Source: Thioalkalivibrio nitratireducens
GTDB taxonomy: Bacteria; Pseudomonadota; Gammaproteobacteria; Ectothiorhodospirales; Ectothiorhodospiraceae
Length of the DNA stretch: 31,288 nucleotides
Reading direction: 5' to 3'
Assembly (NCBI GenBank): GCA_011390385.1
Contig: JAABSN010000017.1
Location: 1 to 31,288, forward strand
The position numbers and the translations under genes are program-made. Each line of letters begins with the position of its first letter. The stretch's first letter is position 1. Positions 7,631 to 16,104 of this stretch are shown piece after piece. The notes under the pieces were generated by a model. That model was not told where the DNA came from. It ran no database searches and saw nothing but the letters and a program-made list of their open reading frames with translations.

Positions 7631-7656
7631 GAATTCTGAAAGCGAAGTGTGCATAG
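7609..7656 (+). CDS. Possible 15-residue leader peptide
   Basis: ATG at 7609 is 6 nt after GGGGAG and opens a frame for MKGPLSCGILKAKCA ending in TAG. It starts in the loop of the 7575-7630 stem, and the next 22 bases form its descending arm. There is no codon bias or homology to support it, so it may be chance. If real it would be a leader peptide for the kinase operon 118 bp downstream. Confidence 0.22.
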   Translation: MKGPLSCGILKAKCA

Positions 7657-7774
7657 CCACGATGCGTCCACTGCCTGCGCCAGTGATTGGAAGCCAATTC
7701 GCGGTTCGGGTGGTTCGCGTCCCTGGCAACCTTTCCGGCATCGGACCACGCGTCGGCCACTCCAGGAACCGATC

Positions 7775-9379
7775 ATGACGGATGCGCTCGAACCGCCGGA
7801 CCAGCCTGATGTGAACCCTGCAGCGACGGATGGCGTGACTGACCGAAGCACGCCCGATATTCCCGACGACCTTGGCTATCGGAATCTCTTCGCCCTGCTG
7901 TGCGACTGGTCCCCGATCGGCTACGCGGTTCTGAACACCGAAGGCCGATTCATGGAGATCAATGATGCGGGCGCACGTTTACTGGGAGGAGAACGATCTG
8001 ACTGGACCGGCCGGTCGCTGGAGCCCCTCCTGGATCCCGCGCAACGAGACCGGGTGCTGACGCATCTGCGCGATGCCTGTGCTGGGAGGGTACAGACGCC
8101 TGAAGAGCCCTGTATGGTGAATGTCAATCTTCCGAGCGGCGGCCCGGATCCAACGCGCCTGCAGTTCTTCTCTCAGCGACACCCGGCCGGCGAAGGCCGA
8201 CTCTGTCTCACGGCCTTTCAGGACATCAGTGCCGAGGTGCAACGGCAGGAAAGCGAGCGCCAGCGACAAGCGGTACTCGATGCACTGTCCGCCCAGATAG
8301 CGGTCCTCGACAGGACTGGCCGGATCACGGCGGTGAACGGAGCGTGGCGTCGATTCGCTCGTGAAAACGGGGCATCACCGGAGCTCGAGAGCGGTATTGG
8401 TCTCGATTATTTCGAAGCTTGCCTGGATGCCTCGGCCGAGGACCCCGATCAGATAGCGGCCCGCGCGAACGAGGGAATCAAGGCAGTGATGCACGGAATC
8501 GAACCGCAGTTCACGCTTGAATATCCTTGCCATTCGGCACGGAGCCAACGCTGGTTCCTGATGACGGTAACGCCGTTGAGCGAGGAATCCGGGGGTGCCG
8601 TCGTCGCGCACATGGATATCAGTGAACGTGTGCATGTTGAACAGGAGAGTCGCAAGCGGCGTGAAGAAGTCGCGCATGCAGCCAGACTCAGTTCGGTAAC
8701 GGTGCTCGCGGCATCACTTGTTCACGAGCTCTCCCAGCCCCTGGCAGCTGCCAGCCTGTTTGCCGAGGCGGCGGCAGCCCTTGTTCGGAAGGATCTGGTC
8801 AATCACAACCAATTGCTTTCGGTCGTGGGCGACCTGCACGAACAGGTCGAGCGTGCGACCGGAATCGTTCAGGGTTTGCGGCGCTTCATGCGTCGTGGAG
8901 AATTGAAGACTGAACCCGATGAACTGGCGAGGCGGATTCATGGGGCGTTCGTGCTCGTTCGTCCCCTGGCCCGCAGGAAACGGGTGCGTCTTGATCTGGA
9001 AACAACCGACGAGCTGATGCTGGTACAGGTCAACGCGTTACAGATCGAGCAGGTGCTGGTCAATCTGCTCTGCAATGCGATCGAGGCGATTGATCGGGCG
9101 GACAGTCCTACGCGGAATGTCCGTGTCGTGCTTGAGCAACTGGGAAATGAGGCCCGCATTACCGTAGCCGATACCGGTCCCGGCCTCGACCCCGAATGGG
9201 TTGCACGAATTTTCGATGTCTTCGAAACCGAGAAGGAGACTGGAATGGGCATGGGTCTTGCGATCAGCCGGACGATCATCGAAGCACACGGCGGCAAACT
9301 CTGGGCCGAAGCCGGGGCTGGGCCCGGTGCGGTGCTCTGCTTCACATTGCCGCTGCTATCCAGAGGCGTCAGGGAATGA
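7775..9379 (+). CDS. PAS-PAS sensor histidine kinase
   Basis: A 534-residue soluble-looking kinase with no membrane segment. PAS 1 is at about 38-150 and PAS 2 at about 165-285. The HisKA dimerisation region has the phospho-acceptor H317 in HELSQPLAA. The ATPase domain has the N box NLLCNAIEAI (430-439), DTGPGL (466-471) and GMGMGLAIS (490-498). This layout matches the FixL/TodS/NodV-like group that works with FixJ-type regulators. ATG at 7775 has AGGA about 8 nt upstream, and the stop overlaps the regulator start as ATGA. A cytoplasmic ligand or redox signal through PAS is likely, but no haem- or flavin-binding residue could be identified. The target genes are not clear from the window. Confidence 0.9.
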   Translation: MTDALEPPDQPDVNPAATDGVTDRSTPDIPDDLGYRNLFALLCDWSPIGYAVLNTEGRFMEINDAGARLLGGERSDWTGRSLEPLLDPAQRDRVLTHLRDACAGRVQTPEEPCMVNVNLPSGGPDPTRLQFFSQRHPAGEGRLCLTAFQDISAEVQRQESERQRQAVLDALSAQIAVLDRTGRITAVNGAWRRFARENGASPELESGIGLDYFEACLDASAEDPDQIAARANEGIKAVMHGIEPQFTLEYPCHSARSQRWFLMTVTPLSEESGGAVVAHMDISERVHVEQESRKRREEVAHAARLSSVTVLAASLVHELSQPLAAASLFAEAAAALVRKDLVNHNQLLSVVGDLHEQVERATGIVQGLRRFMRRGELKTEPDELARRIHGAFVLVRPLARRKRVRLDLETTDELMLVQVNALQIEQVLVNLLCNAIEAIDRADSPTRNVRVVLEQLGNEARITVADTGPGLDPEWVARIFDVFETEKETGMGMGLAISRTIIEAHGGKLWAEAGAGPGAVLCFTLPLLSRGVRE

Positions 9380-10005
9380 CGACGACGCCGGTCGTGGTGC
9401 TCCTCGACGACGACCCGGCAGTACGCCGCTCGGTGTCGCTTACGCTGAACCTCGCGGGGTACGAGGTGAAGGCCTATGCCTCTGCTGGCGAGCTTTTGCA
9501 GGGACTCGATCCAGCACAGTCCGGCTGTCTGCTGCTCGACCTGCGGATGCCGGACATGAGCGGTCTGGAGGTCCAACAGGCACTCAGTGCCCGCGGCTGC
9601 TCGCTACCGGTCATCTTCATCTCCGCGTTCGGCGATATACCGACCACGGTACACGCACTGAAGGCCGGTGCTGTCGACTTCCTGGAGAAGCCGTTCTCCA
9701 CGGAAAGCCTGATCACGCGGATCGAAGAGGCGCTCGAAACCGATCGCAGGCAACGCGAACAGGCCACCCTGCGCCAGGCCATCCAGCAACGAGCCAACCA
9801 GTTGACGCCAAGAGAGCAGGAAGTGATGCAACTGGTGACCGACGGCCTGAGCAACAAGGACATCGCGCGCAAGCTCGAGATCAGTCCGCGCACGGTGGAA
9901 AAATACCGGGCTCGCGTGATGGAAAAAATGCAGGCCGCGAGCATTGCCGATCTTTGCCAGATGACGGCCGCGCTTCCGGGATCGGGCGGCGAATTCCCTT
10001 CGTGA
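9376..10005 (+). CDS. FixJ/NarL-type response regulator
   Basis: A 209-residue regulator. The receiver domain has acidic pocket DDD (11-13), phospho-acceptor D55 in LLLDLRMPD, S83 in FISAFGD and K105 in LEKPF. Residues about 143-190 form a LuxR-type helix-turn-helix (LTPREQEVMQLVTDGLSNKD onward). Its ATG overlaps the kinase stop (ATGA at 9376-9379), so the pair is co-translated and is almost certainly a cognate two-component system. The C terminus stops 18 bp before the convergent hpnE stop. Controlled genes are unknown; the divergent yciK and the pair itself are near candidates. Confidence 0.92.
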   Translation: MTTTPVVVLLDDDPAVRRSVSLTLNLAGYEVKAYASAGELLQGLDPAQSGCLLLDLRMPDMSGLEVQQALSARGCSLPVIFISAFGDIPTTVHALKAGAVDFLEKPFSTESLITRIEEALETDRRQREQATLRQAIQQRANQLTPREQEVMQLVTDGLSNKDIARKLEISPRTVEKYRARVMEKMQAASIADLCQMTAALPGSGGEFPS

Positions 10006-10023
10006 CGCACACTCGACGGCGGC

Positions 10024-11430
10024 TCAGGCCAATGCACCCGCCGGCAATGCCTTCGATCCCGATGGTTCGCAATCGGCGAGACACGCGGCCGCGGCCTGAA
10101 GTCCGCCCTGAACCGCCGCCTCGAGCGTTGACGGAAGTCCCCGAACGCAGTAGTCGCCGGCAAGGTAGAGGCCAGACATTGCCGTACGAACGTTCGGACG
10201 CAGATCATCGATGCCGACTCGGGCATCGAAGGTCGCGAAGCGCTCACAGATGACCCGCGCGCGATCCGGCATACCCAACAGGGGAAAGGTTCCCGCCAGC
10301 TCCCGAGCTACACGCTGCCAGCGGTACTGCACATCGGTCTCGGAATCTGTTTCCGCGGCCGAGATCACCACGGCCAGCCAATGCGGTTCCCCGCTCAGGG
10401 CACGCGGCACCAGCCATTGACCGTGCTGATTCAGCAGTCCGGTGAGGGGAGGGAGCCCGGTCGGCGGCGTCGCGTAGTGCAGGTAAACCGTGCAGATGCT
10501 GCGCGCGCCCAGGGCCGCGAGCGCACCGCGGGACGAATCCAGGGCCATCGAGGCCGGTAACAGCCGCCCTGCGGTCCGTGGTGTGGTGGCCAGGATCACC
10601 TGCCGCGCCTGCAGTCGTTCACCACTCGACAGCAGCAGGTCGAAGACCCGTGGAGCAGCCGGATCGATGCGGACAAGCCGGGTCGACATCCGCACATCGG
10701 CTCCTGCCGCACGCAGACTGGCAAGGGCCGGGTTGGGAAACAGTTCCCCCAAGGGGCAACCGGGGATCAGCAGGCGCGCATCGTGCTCGGATCCGAGCAG
10801 TGTTTGACGCAGTACATTCCGAAAAATGCGCGCCGACGCTACGGCCGTGGGGGTATTCATTACAGCCACGCAGAGCGGATCCCAGAGTTGCTCGATCGCA
10901 CCCCGGGTCTGCCGCTTGTGCCGCAGCCATTCCAGTACCGGAAGGTCCCGGGGTAGCGACTCGTGCAGCATCCGCGCAGCGCCCAGAAGAGCCGCGAGGC
11001 GGCTGGACCGCTTCTCGTCGCCAAGAAAGCGGTACAGGGCGGAGGCCAGATGCCATGGCCGCATAGAGCGCGGTGCCATGGATCGCAGGCGGGGCTCGCG
11101 GCCCCGGACGAACTCACGCATGTGAAGACCGAAGGGAAGAGGCTCGAGAACATCAGACGGGTTCACGCCGATTGATTGCATCTGCGCGAGGACCTCCCGG
11201 CACGCTCCTACCAGTATGTGCTGGCCGTTATCGAGTTGTGCGCCATCCAGCGAGAGGGTACGAGCTCGGCCGCCCGGGTTGCTGGCAGCCTCGATCAGAA
11301 CGACGTGTCGGCCGGCCCGGACCAGTTTGCATGCCGCGGCAAGTCCAGACCAGCCAGCACCGATCACTGCGACCGGGCCTCGGTCTGCCGGACACCGCCC
11401 CGGCGCGGTATCCACGAACGGTCCCGGCAT
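10024..11430 (-). CDS. hpnE: Hydroxysqualene dehydroxylase HpnE (FAD amine-oxidase family)
   Basis: A 468-residue FAD protein. PVAVIGAGWSGLAAA (19-33) and IEAASNPGGRARTL (46-59) are the classical FAD-binding motifs of the amine oxidase/phytoene desaturase superfamily. After HpnD and HpnC genes, this is HpnE, which reduces hydroxysqualene to squalene for hopanoid synthesis. The start chosen is ATG at 11430, whose base overlaps the HpnD stop (TAATG); an in-frame ATG at 11466 is possible, with a weak ribosome binding site. It is the last gene of the minus operon and converges on the response regulator. Carotenoid-type desaturase is the alternative, but the three-gene set makes HpnE likely. Confidence 0.85.
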   Translation of the reverse strand: MPGPFVDTAPGRCPADRGPVAVIGAGWSGLAAACKLVRAGRHVVLIEAASNPGGRARTLSLDGAQLDNGQHILVGACREVLAQMQSIGVNPSDVLEPLPFGLHMREFVRGREPRLRSMAPRSMRPWHLASALYRFLGDEKRSSRLAALLGAARMLHESLPRDLPVLEWLRHKRQTRGAIEQLWDPLCVAVMNTPTAVASARIFRNVLRQTLLGSEHDARLLIPGCPLGELFPNPALASLRAAGADVRMSTRLVRIDPAAPRVFDLLLSSGERLQARQVILATTPRTAGRLLPASMALDSSRGALAALGARSICTVYLHYATPPTGLPPLTGLLNQHGQWLVPRALSGEPHWLAVVISAAETDSETDVQYRWQRVARELAGTFPLLGMPDRARVICERFATFDARVGIDDLRPNVRTAMSGLYLAGDYCVRGLPSTLEAAVQGGLQAAAACLADCEPSGSKALPAGALA

Positions 11431-12275
11431 TACCTTGGCTTCTTGATGCTGCGCGCGGTACGCCATGCGATCCAGAGCTTGCGCAGCGGCGTGAGATGCA
11501 CACGATGTTCGAGAACCCGGAATCCGTCTTGCTCGATCTCACGGAGCAGCGCACGGTAGATCGCGGCCATGATGAGCCCGGGACGCTGGGCGTGGCGATC
11601 CTCATCGGGGAGCTGTGCCTCGGCCTTCGCGTAATACTCCGCCGCACGCGCAGCCTGAAACGCGAACAGTGCACGATGCGCCTCGCGGGTCATATTGACC
11701 CGAAACTCCTCGGGCTTTACCTCGAACCGCTTCAGTTCGTCCAGGGGGATGTAGACGCGGCCGCGTACCGCATCTTCATGCACGTCGCGAAGGATATTGG
11801 TGAGTTGAAAGGCCATGCCGAGATCATGGGCGTATTTCAGTGTCCGTCGATCCGAAAAGCCGAAGATCCGTGCAGAAAGCAGACCGACGACACTCGCCAC
11901 CCGGTAACAGTACAACGACAGCGTGGCGAAATCGGGGTACGCGTCGTAGTCGAGGTCCATCTGCATCCCGTCGATGATCTCCTCGAAATACTCCCGGGAG
12001 AGATCGAAAGGGTCGATGTGGGAGACCAGCGCTTGGGTAATCGGATGCCCCGGGCTGCCATCGAACAGGCGCCCGATCTCCTCGCGCCACCAGTTCAGCT
12101 TGGCGTGAGCAACCGCAGGCTCGTGGCACTGGTCGACAACGTCATCCACCTCGCGGCAGAAGGCATACAGAGCGATAATTGCCCGGCGTCGCTCCGGGTC
12201 CAGGAAACGAAACGCGTAATAGAAACTGGAGCCACTACGCGCGGCTTTCTGCTGGCAATACTCGTCGGGTGACAT
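11430..12275 (-). CDS. hpnD: Presqualene diphosphate synthase HpnD
   Basis: A 281-residue squalene/phytoene synthase family protein starting MSPDEYCQQKAARSGSSFYY, the usual HpnD start. The first aspartate-rich motif is CREVDDVVDQ and the second RDVHEDAVRGRVYIP, which bind the Mg2+-diphosphates of two farnesyl-PP molecules. It condenses them to presqualene diphosphate, the first step of the HpnCDE route to squalene. ATG at 12275 was chosen by the conserved N terminus; ATG at 12296 would add seven residues, and neither has a strong ribosome binding site. The 163-bp gap from HpnC (12276-12438) is larger than elsewhere in this string and may hold a promoter. Confidence 0.88.
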   Translation of the reverse strand: MSPDEYCQQKAARSGSSFYYAFRFLDPERRRAIIALYAFCREVDDVVDQCHEPAVAHAKLNWWREEIGRLFDGSPGHPITQALVSHIDPFDLSREYFEEIIDGMQMDLDYDAYPDFATLSLYCYRVASVVGLLSARIFGFSDRRTLKYAHDLGMAFQLTNILRDVHEDAVRGRVYIPLDELKRFEVKPEEFRVNMTREAHRALFAFQAARAAEYYAKAEAQLPDEDRHAQRPGLIMAAIYRALLREIEQDGFRVLEHRVHLTPLRKLWIAWRTARSIKKPR

Positions 12276-12438
12276 CGTCTTGGGCAAGGCTCGCATCCGG
12301 ATGCGCGAACCTTAGCACAGCGTCCTGATGCATGATCAGCCACCCACGTTTGCGGGCATGGCGATCCGCGCCACCCCTGACCATGAAACGTCATTGCCCA
12401 AGGGCTGGCCTCCTACATGACCGGTCCGTGCAGGGCTG

Positions 12439-13320
12439 TCACGTCAAGCGATCAGTGGGGCGGCGCACCGGCACGAGACTGCGGGCAACGATCCACAACC
12501 AGTCCACCTTGCGCAGCCGCGGGCGTGCGAATACATCTGGCTGCTGCCGCAGTCGCCAGAGCACCCGCGCGCCACCCTGAATGATCGCGCGGATTTCCAG
12601 CCCCAGGCGACCCGGAAGGGCGCGGCCCAGCGGAGCGCCGGCCCGCAACAGCCGATCCGCACGCAGGTACTGGAGCTGCATGAGATTACGCATGCGGAAG
12701 TCGCTGATGCGATCGCGAAAATGTGCCTCGGTGACCCCATGGGCGGCCATTTCGTCGAGAGGAATGTAGATCCTGCCGTGTTCCACGTAGTCCTGATACA
12801 GGTCCTGGTGAAAATTGATCAACTGCAGCGCCGAACAGACGGCGTCCGAACAGGCCAGATCCTGCTCTTCGGTCTGGCCGGCCAGATGCAGCAGCAGCCG
12901 CCCGACGGGATTGGCAGAACGTCTGCAGTAGTTCATCACCATCCCGAAATCCGCATAACGGGCTTGGTCCAGATCCTGAATGAAGGCGTCGACCAGGTCG
13001 ATGAAGAGTTCCGGTGGCAGGTGGAATCGGCGGACCGTATCCGCGAGCGCCCGCCACTCCGGCTCGCTTTCGGCCAGTGGATCATCCACGGCACACACCC
13101 TTGCTTTCATCGCCTGCAGCGCCTCACGCCGGACGGGAACCGGTCGCGGATCCTCGTCAGCGAGATCGTCGGCGTCCCGGGCAAAGCAGTAGATCGCCGC
13201 CACCGGCTCCCGCAGGGAGCGCGGCAGCAGCCGCGAGGCGACGGGGAAGTTCTCGTAATGCGCCCTGGCTCGCTGCAGGCAGTGTGCGTACGCCGCGCCG
13301 ACGTCGGGTTCAGCCGCCAC
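12439..13320 (-). CDS. hpnC: Hydroxysqualene synthase HpnC
   Basis: A 293-residue squalene synthase-like protein with ENFPVASRLLP (23-33), the aspartate motif FARDADDLADE (46-56) and YQDYVEHGRIYIP as second motif. It converts presqualene diphosphate to hydroxysqualene. There is no ATG near the conserved N terminus; GTG at 13320, 11 bp inside the rmuC end, gives the expected length (TIV-AAEPDVGAAYAHC). An upstream ATG at 13488 would add a low-complexity, RmuC-antiphase tail and is rejected. The overlap with rmuC suggests coupled translation. Downstream order HpnD, HpnE supports the assignment. Confidence 0.85.
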   Translation of the reverse strand: MAAEPDVGAAYAHCLQRARAHYENFPVASRLLPRSLREPVAAIYCFARDADDLADEDPRPVPVRREALQAMKARVCAVDDPLAESEPEWRALADTVRRFHLPPELFIDLVDAFIQDLDQARYADFGMVMNYCRRSANPVGRLLLHLAGQTEEQDLACSDAVCSALQLINFHQDLYQDYVEHGRIYIPLDEMAAHGVTEAHFRDRISDFRMRNLMQLQYLRADRLLRAGAPLGRALPGRLGLEIRAIIQGGARVLWRLRQQPDVFARPRLRKVDWLWIVARSLVPVRRPTDRLT

Positions 13321-14671
13321 GATCGTTCGGCCGTTGTCGCTCGTCCACGGTTCCGTTTCGCTGGACGTGACCGCCCGGCGACTCAGGCTGCATTGACCCC
13401 GCAGGACGGCGCAATGCCGCGTCGACCACGTCCGGGGTTTCGGGTTGCTTGCGCGCACGAATGCCGAGTTCCTCGAACCGGCGTGCACTTGGCATCACTT
13501 GTCGCTCCAGGTTTCCCACGGTGGCGTTGAAGGCCTCCGCGCCCTGTTCGAGTGCGCGCCCCAGTCGATTGAGGTGCTCGGTGAAACTGCCAAGACGGGT
13601 CGTCAGTTCAGCGCCGAGATCGCGTATCTCCAGCGCATGTGCGGTCAGGCTCGCCTGCTGCCAGCCATACTCGACCGCCCGTAACAGAGCGATCAGCGTA
13701 CTCGGTGTAGCCAGGAGTACCTGACGCTCCAGGGCCTGCTCGAGCAGGGAGGGCTCCTGTTCCAGGGCGCTGGCCAGGAACTGATCGCCGGGAAGAAACA
13801 ACACACTGAATTCTGGTGTGTGTTCGAGCCCGATCCAGTAGCGCTTGCCTGCCAGCTCGATCACCCGCGCCCGCAGTTGTTGCGCGTGCTTCCTGAGCGC
13901 GGCATCGCGGGCTGCGGGATCGGATGCATCGATCGCGAGGAGGTAGGCATCCAGCGGGGTCTTGGCATCGACCACCAGTGCGCGATTGCCTGGCATGTGC
14001 ACGACCATATCCGGTCGCTGACGGCCCTGCTCACCGTTCAGTGCGGCCTGTTCGGTGAAGTCGCAATGTGCGCTCATCCCGGCGAGCTCGACCGCTCGTC
14101 GCAACGTCAGCTCGCCCCAGCGACCGCGAACGCCGGGCCGCGACAGGGCCTGCACCAGATTCCGGGTCTCCTTCTGCAGTTCGCCGTGATCGGCACTCAG
14201 GCGCCGCAGTTGTTCATTCAACGCGGCGAACGCAGTATCCCGGGATTTCTCCATCGACTGCAGTTCCGCCTTGGTCTTGGCCAGCGAGTCGCGGATCGGT
14301 TCAACCAGGTCCTCGAATCGGGTCTCACTCCGGCTCAGTTCGTGCTGGCCGCGCAACAGTTGCTGGTTCAGCACCGATTGCGCCAGACGCAGAAACTGGG
14401 TGTTATTGGCGCGCAGCGCGTTGTTGGCAAGCGCGGAAAAGGCGTTACCCAGCTGTTCCCGGGCGCTGTCGAAACTGGCGTGCAGATCCTCCCGGCGCAG
14501 CTCCGCATAGTCGCGTTCCGCCTCGAGCCGGGCGTTCTCGGTCATCAACACCTGGATTCTGGCGTTCAGGCGGCTGTTCGCCCAGGCATGGCCGATGCCG
14601 ACCCCGAGAACGAACAGCGCAGCACCGAACGCCCAGACCAGAGCCGGGATCGCGCTCAGCTCGCCAGGCAT
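13310..14671 (-). CDS. rmuC: RmuC family protein
   Basis: A 453-residue protein. An N-terminal membrane helix (about 8-28) is followed by a long helical, coiled-coil region rich in Glu, Arg and Leu, then the RmuC core (WGELTLRRAVELAGM, VVDAKTPLDAYLLA, FLPGDQF). RmuC proteins are related to nucleases and limit DNA rearrangements between inverted repeats; the molecular activity is not settled. ATG at 14671 lies 16 bp inside the gph end, and the C-terminal tail is a Pro/Arg-rich extension that runs into the hpnC start. Gammaproteobacteria often carry rmuC beside ubiG and gph, so the context is ordinary. Confidence 0.88.
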   Translation of the reverse strand: MPGELSAIPALVWAFGAALFVLGVGIGHAWANSRLNARIQVLMTENARLEAERDYAELRREDLHASFDSAREQLGNAFSALANNALRANNTQFLRLAQSVLNQQLLRGQHELSRSETRFEDLVEPIRDSLAKTKAELQSMEKSRDTAFAALNEQLRRLSADHGELQKETRNLVQALSRPGVRGRWGELTLRRAVELAGMSAHCDFTEQAALNGEQGRQRPDMVVHMPGNRALVVDAKTPLDAYLLAIDASDPAARDAALRKHAQQLRARVIELAGKRYWIGLEHTPEFSVLFLPGDQFLASALEQEPSLLEQALERQVLLATPSTLIALLRAVEYGWQQASLTAHALEIRDLGAELTTRLGSFTEHLNRLGRALEQGAEAFNATVGNLERQVMPSARRFEELGIRARKQPETPDVVDAALRRPAGSMQPESPGGHVQRNGTVDERQRPNDRGG

Positions 14672-15345
14672 TTTTCTGGTGTGGCGAGTGAATCCAGCCA
14701 GGGCCAGAAGTCTGCCGGCATCCGCAGGCGGGCATCCGCCCGCCAGGTATCGGGATCCTCGCTGGCATGAATGTATCCCCAGTCCGCAACCAGGGTGCGC
14801 ATTCCTGCCGCACGACCGGCGGCAATGTCGCGTTCGGCGTCGCCGATGTAGACGAGCCGATCCGGAGTCGTGCCCACCTGCGCTGCGGCCAACCACATCG
14901 GCTCCGGGGCCGGCTTTCGCTGTGGCAGGGTGTCACCACTGACGATGGTGGCGAAACGGGGGGTGAGTTGCAGTGCATCCATCAGCGGTTGCGTGAGCCA
15001 GGCAGGTTTGTTGGTCACCACGCCCAGCCGCAGACCACGTGTCTCCATCTCCGCAAGCGCCTCGGCCAGACCCGGAAACAGCGCGGTGTCCAGACAGAGA
15101 TTGCCGGCATAGATTTCGAGATAGCGGCGCTTCAGTGCCTCATGCAGTGTCGGGTCGGCATCCGGGAATCCGAGCTGGACCAGCGCACGCGAACCGTGCG
15201 AGACATGGTCGCGAACCGCGGGAAATGGCAGCGGCTCGCGGTCACGCTCGAGCATCAATCGCTCGAGTGCCCGGTGCATGTCCGGCGCTGTGTCCAACAG
15301 GGTCCCGTCCAGGTCGAACAGGACCCCGCGCAGGGTTTCGCTCAT
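14656..15345 (-). CDS. gph: Phosphoglycolate phosphatase (HAD family)
   Basis: A 229-residue HAD hydrolase. Motif I FDLDGTLLDT (10-19) holds the nucleophile Asp, motif II is VVTNKP (109-114), the motif III lysine is in QRKPAPEP, and motif IV is YIGDAERDI. A cap domain (about 20-90) fits the phosphoglycolate phosphatase group. In this position next to ubiG the protein is usually called Gph or MupP-like: it may dephosphorylate 2-phosphoglycolate or N-acetylmuramate 6-phosphate, and the sequence alone cannot say. ATG at 15345 overlaps the ubiG stop as ATGA, so the two are translationally coupled. Confidence 0.85.
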   Translation of the reverse strand: MSETLRGVLFDLDGTLLDTAPDMHRALERLMLERDREPLPFPAVRDHVSHGSRALVQLGFPDADPTLHEALKRRYLEIYAGNLCLDTALFPGLAEALAEMETRGLRLGVVTNKPAWLTQPLMDALQLTPRFATIVSGDTLPQRKPAPEPMWLAAAQVGTTPDRLVYIGDAERDIAAGRAAGMRTLVADWGYIHASEDPDTWRADARLRMPADFWPWLDSLATPEKCLAS

Positions 15346-16088
15346 GAGTCCGATCCCACGTCCAGCGGCGGGGCTTGTGCATACAACAGGTAATTCACGG
15401 CGACCGAGGTCGTCAGCCGATAGCTGCGGCTGAGCGGCGAATAGGTCAGGCCCTTGAGTTCCCGCACCTGCAACCCCTGCCTGCGCAGACTGGTGCCGAG
15501 CTCCGATGGCTTCAGGAACCGCGCGTACTCATGAGTCCCCTGGGGCAGGAGCCGGAGCAGGTATTCGGCGCCAACGATGGCCTCGGCGAAAGCACGGGGC
15601 GTACGGTTGATTGTCGACAGGAACAGCTGCCCCCCGGGCACCAGCAAACGGGCCAGCGCCGCCACCACCGAGTCCGGATCTGGCACGTGTTCCAGCATTT
15701 CCAGGCAGGTCACGGCATCGAAGCTGCCCGCATGCTGCTCGGCAAAGGCTTCGGCGGTGGTCTGCAGGTAGGTGACGTCCACGCCAGTGTCCTGCGCATG
15801 TTCCCGAGCGGCCTCCAGATGTTCGGAACCGGCATCGATCCCCGTGACTCGGGCTCCTCGCAGCGCCATGGCCTCGGCCAGGATTCCCGCCCCGCAGCCC
15901 ACATCGAGAACCCGCTTTCCACGCAGCCGGGCGTGCCCGTCGATCCAGTTCAAACGCAGTGGATTGATGGCATGCAGGGTGGCGAACGGCCCCAGAGGGT
16001 CCCACCATTCCTGCGCCAGACCGGTGAACTTGGCCACTTCGGCCGCGTCGACGTTGGGTGCTGGTTGCTGTGTACCCGCATTGCTCAT
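15342..16088 (-). CDS. ubiG: Bifunctional ubiquinone O-methyltransferase UbiG
   Basis: A 248-residue SAM methyltransferase. FTGLAQEWWDPLGPFATLH (21-39) and INPLRLNWI are typical UbiG residues; motif I is VLDVGCGAG (60-68), and CLEMLEHVPDP and STINRTPRAF follow. It methylates two hydroxyl groups during ubiquinone synthesis. ATG at 16088 is 16 nt after the mtaD stop and has GGAAG about 9 nt upstream; longer in-frame starts overlap mtaD. It ends in an ATGA overlap with gph. Ubiquinone is a likely acceptor or donor for the membrane enzyme elsewhere in this window. Confidence 0.93.
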   Translation of the reverse strand: MSNAGTQQPAPNVDAAEVAKFTGLAQEWWDPLGPFATLHAINPLRLNWIDGHARLRGKRVLDVGCGAGILAEAMALRGARVTGIDAGSEHLEAAREHAQDTGVDVTYLQTTAEAFAEQHAGSFDAVTCLEMLEHVPDPDSVVAALARLLVPGGQLFLSTINRTPRAFAEAIVGAEYLLRLLPQGTHEYARFLKPSELGTSLRRQGLQVRELKGLTYSPLSRSYRLTTSVAVNYLLYAQAPPLDVGSDS

Positions 16089-16104
16089 GGGTTGTCGCTT
16101 CCGT

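Larger units (their letters stand above)
7327..7774. other. 448-bp non-coding region between divergent genes
   Basis: There is no full gene here. It holds the 5' side of the SDR gene, two hairpins (7525-7551 and 7575-7630) and a possible 15-codon reading frame, then the ribosome binding site of the kinase (AGGA about 8 nt before its ATG). Longer frames across it are low-complexity shadows. No clear -35/-10 pair was recognised. Confidence 0.6.

Noticed and set aside
13321..13488. Upstream ATG of hpnC
   Set aside because: The added residues are low-complexity and out of phase with RmuC, and the family starts near the GTG at 13320.
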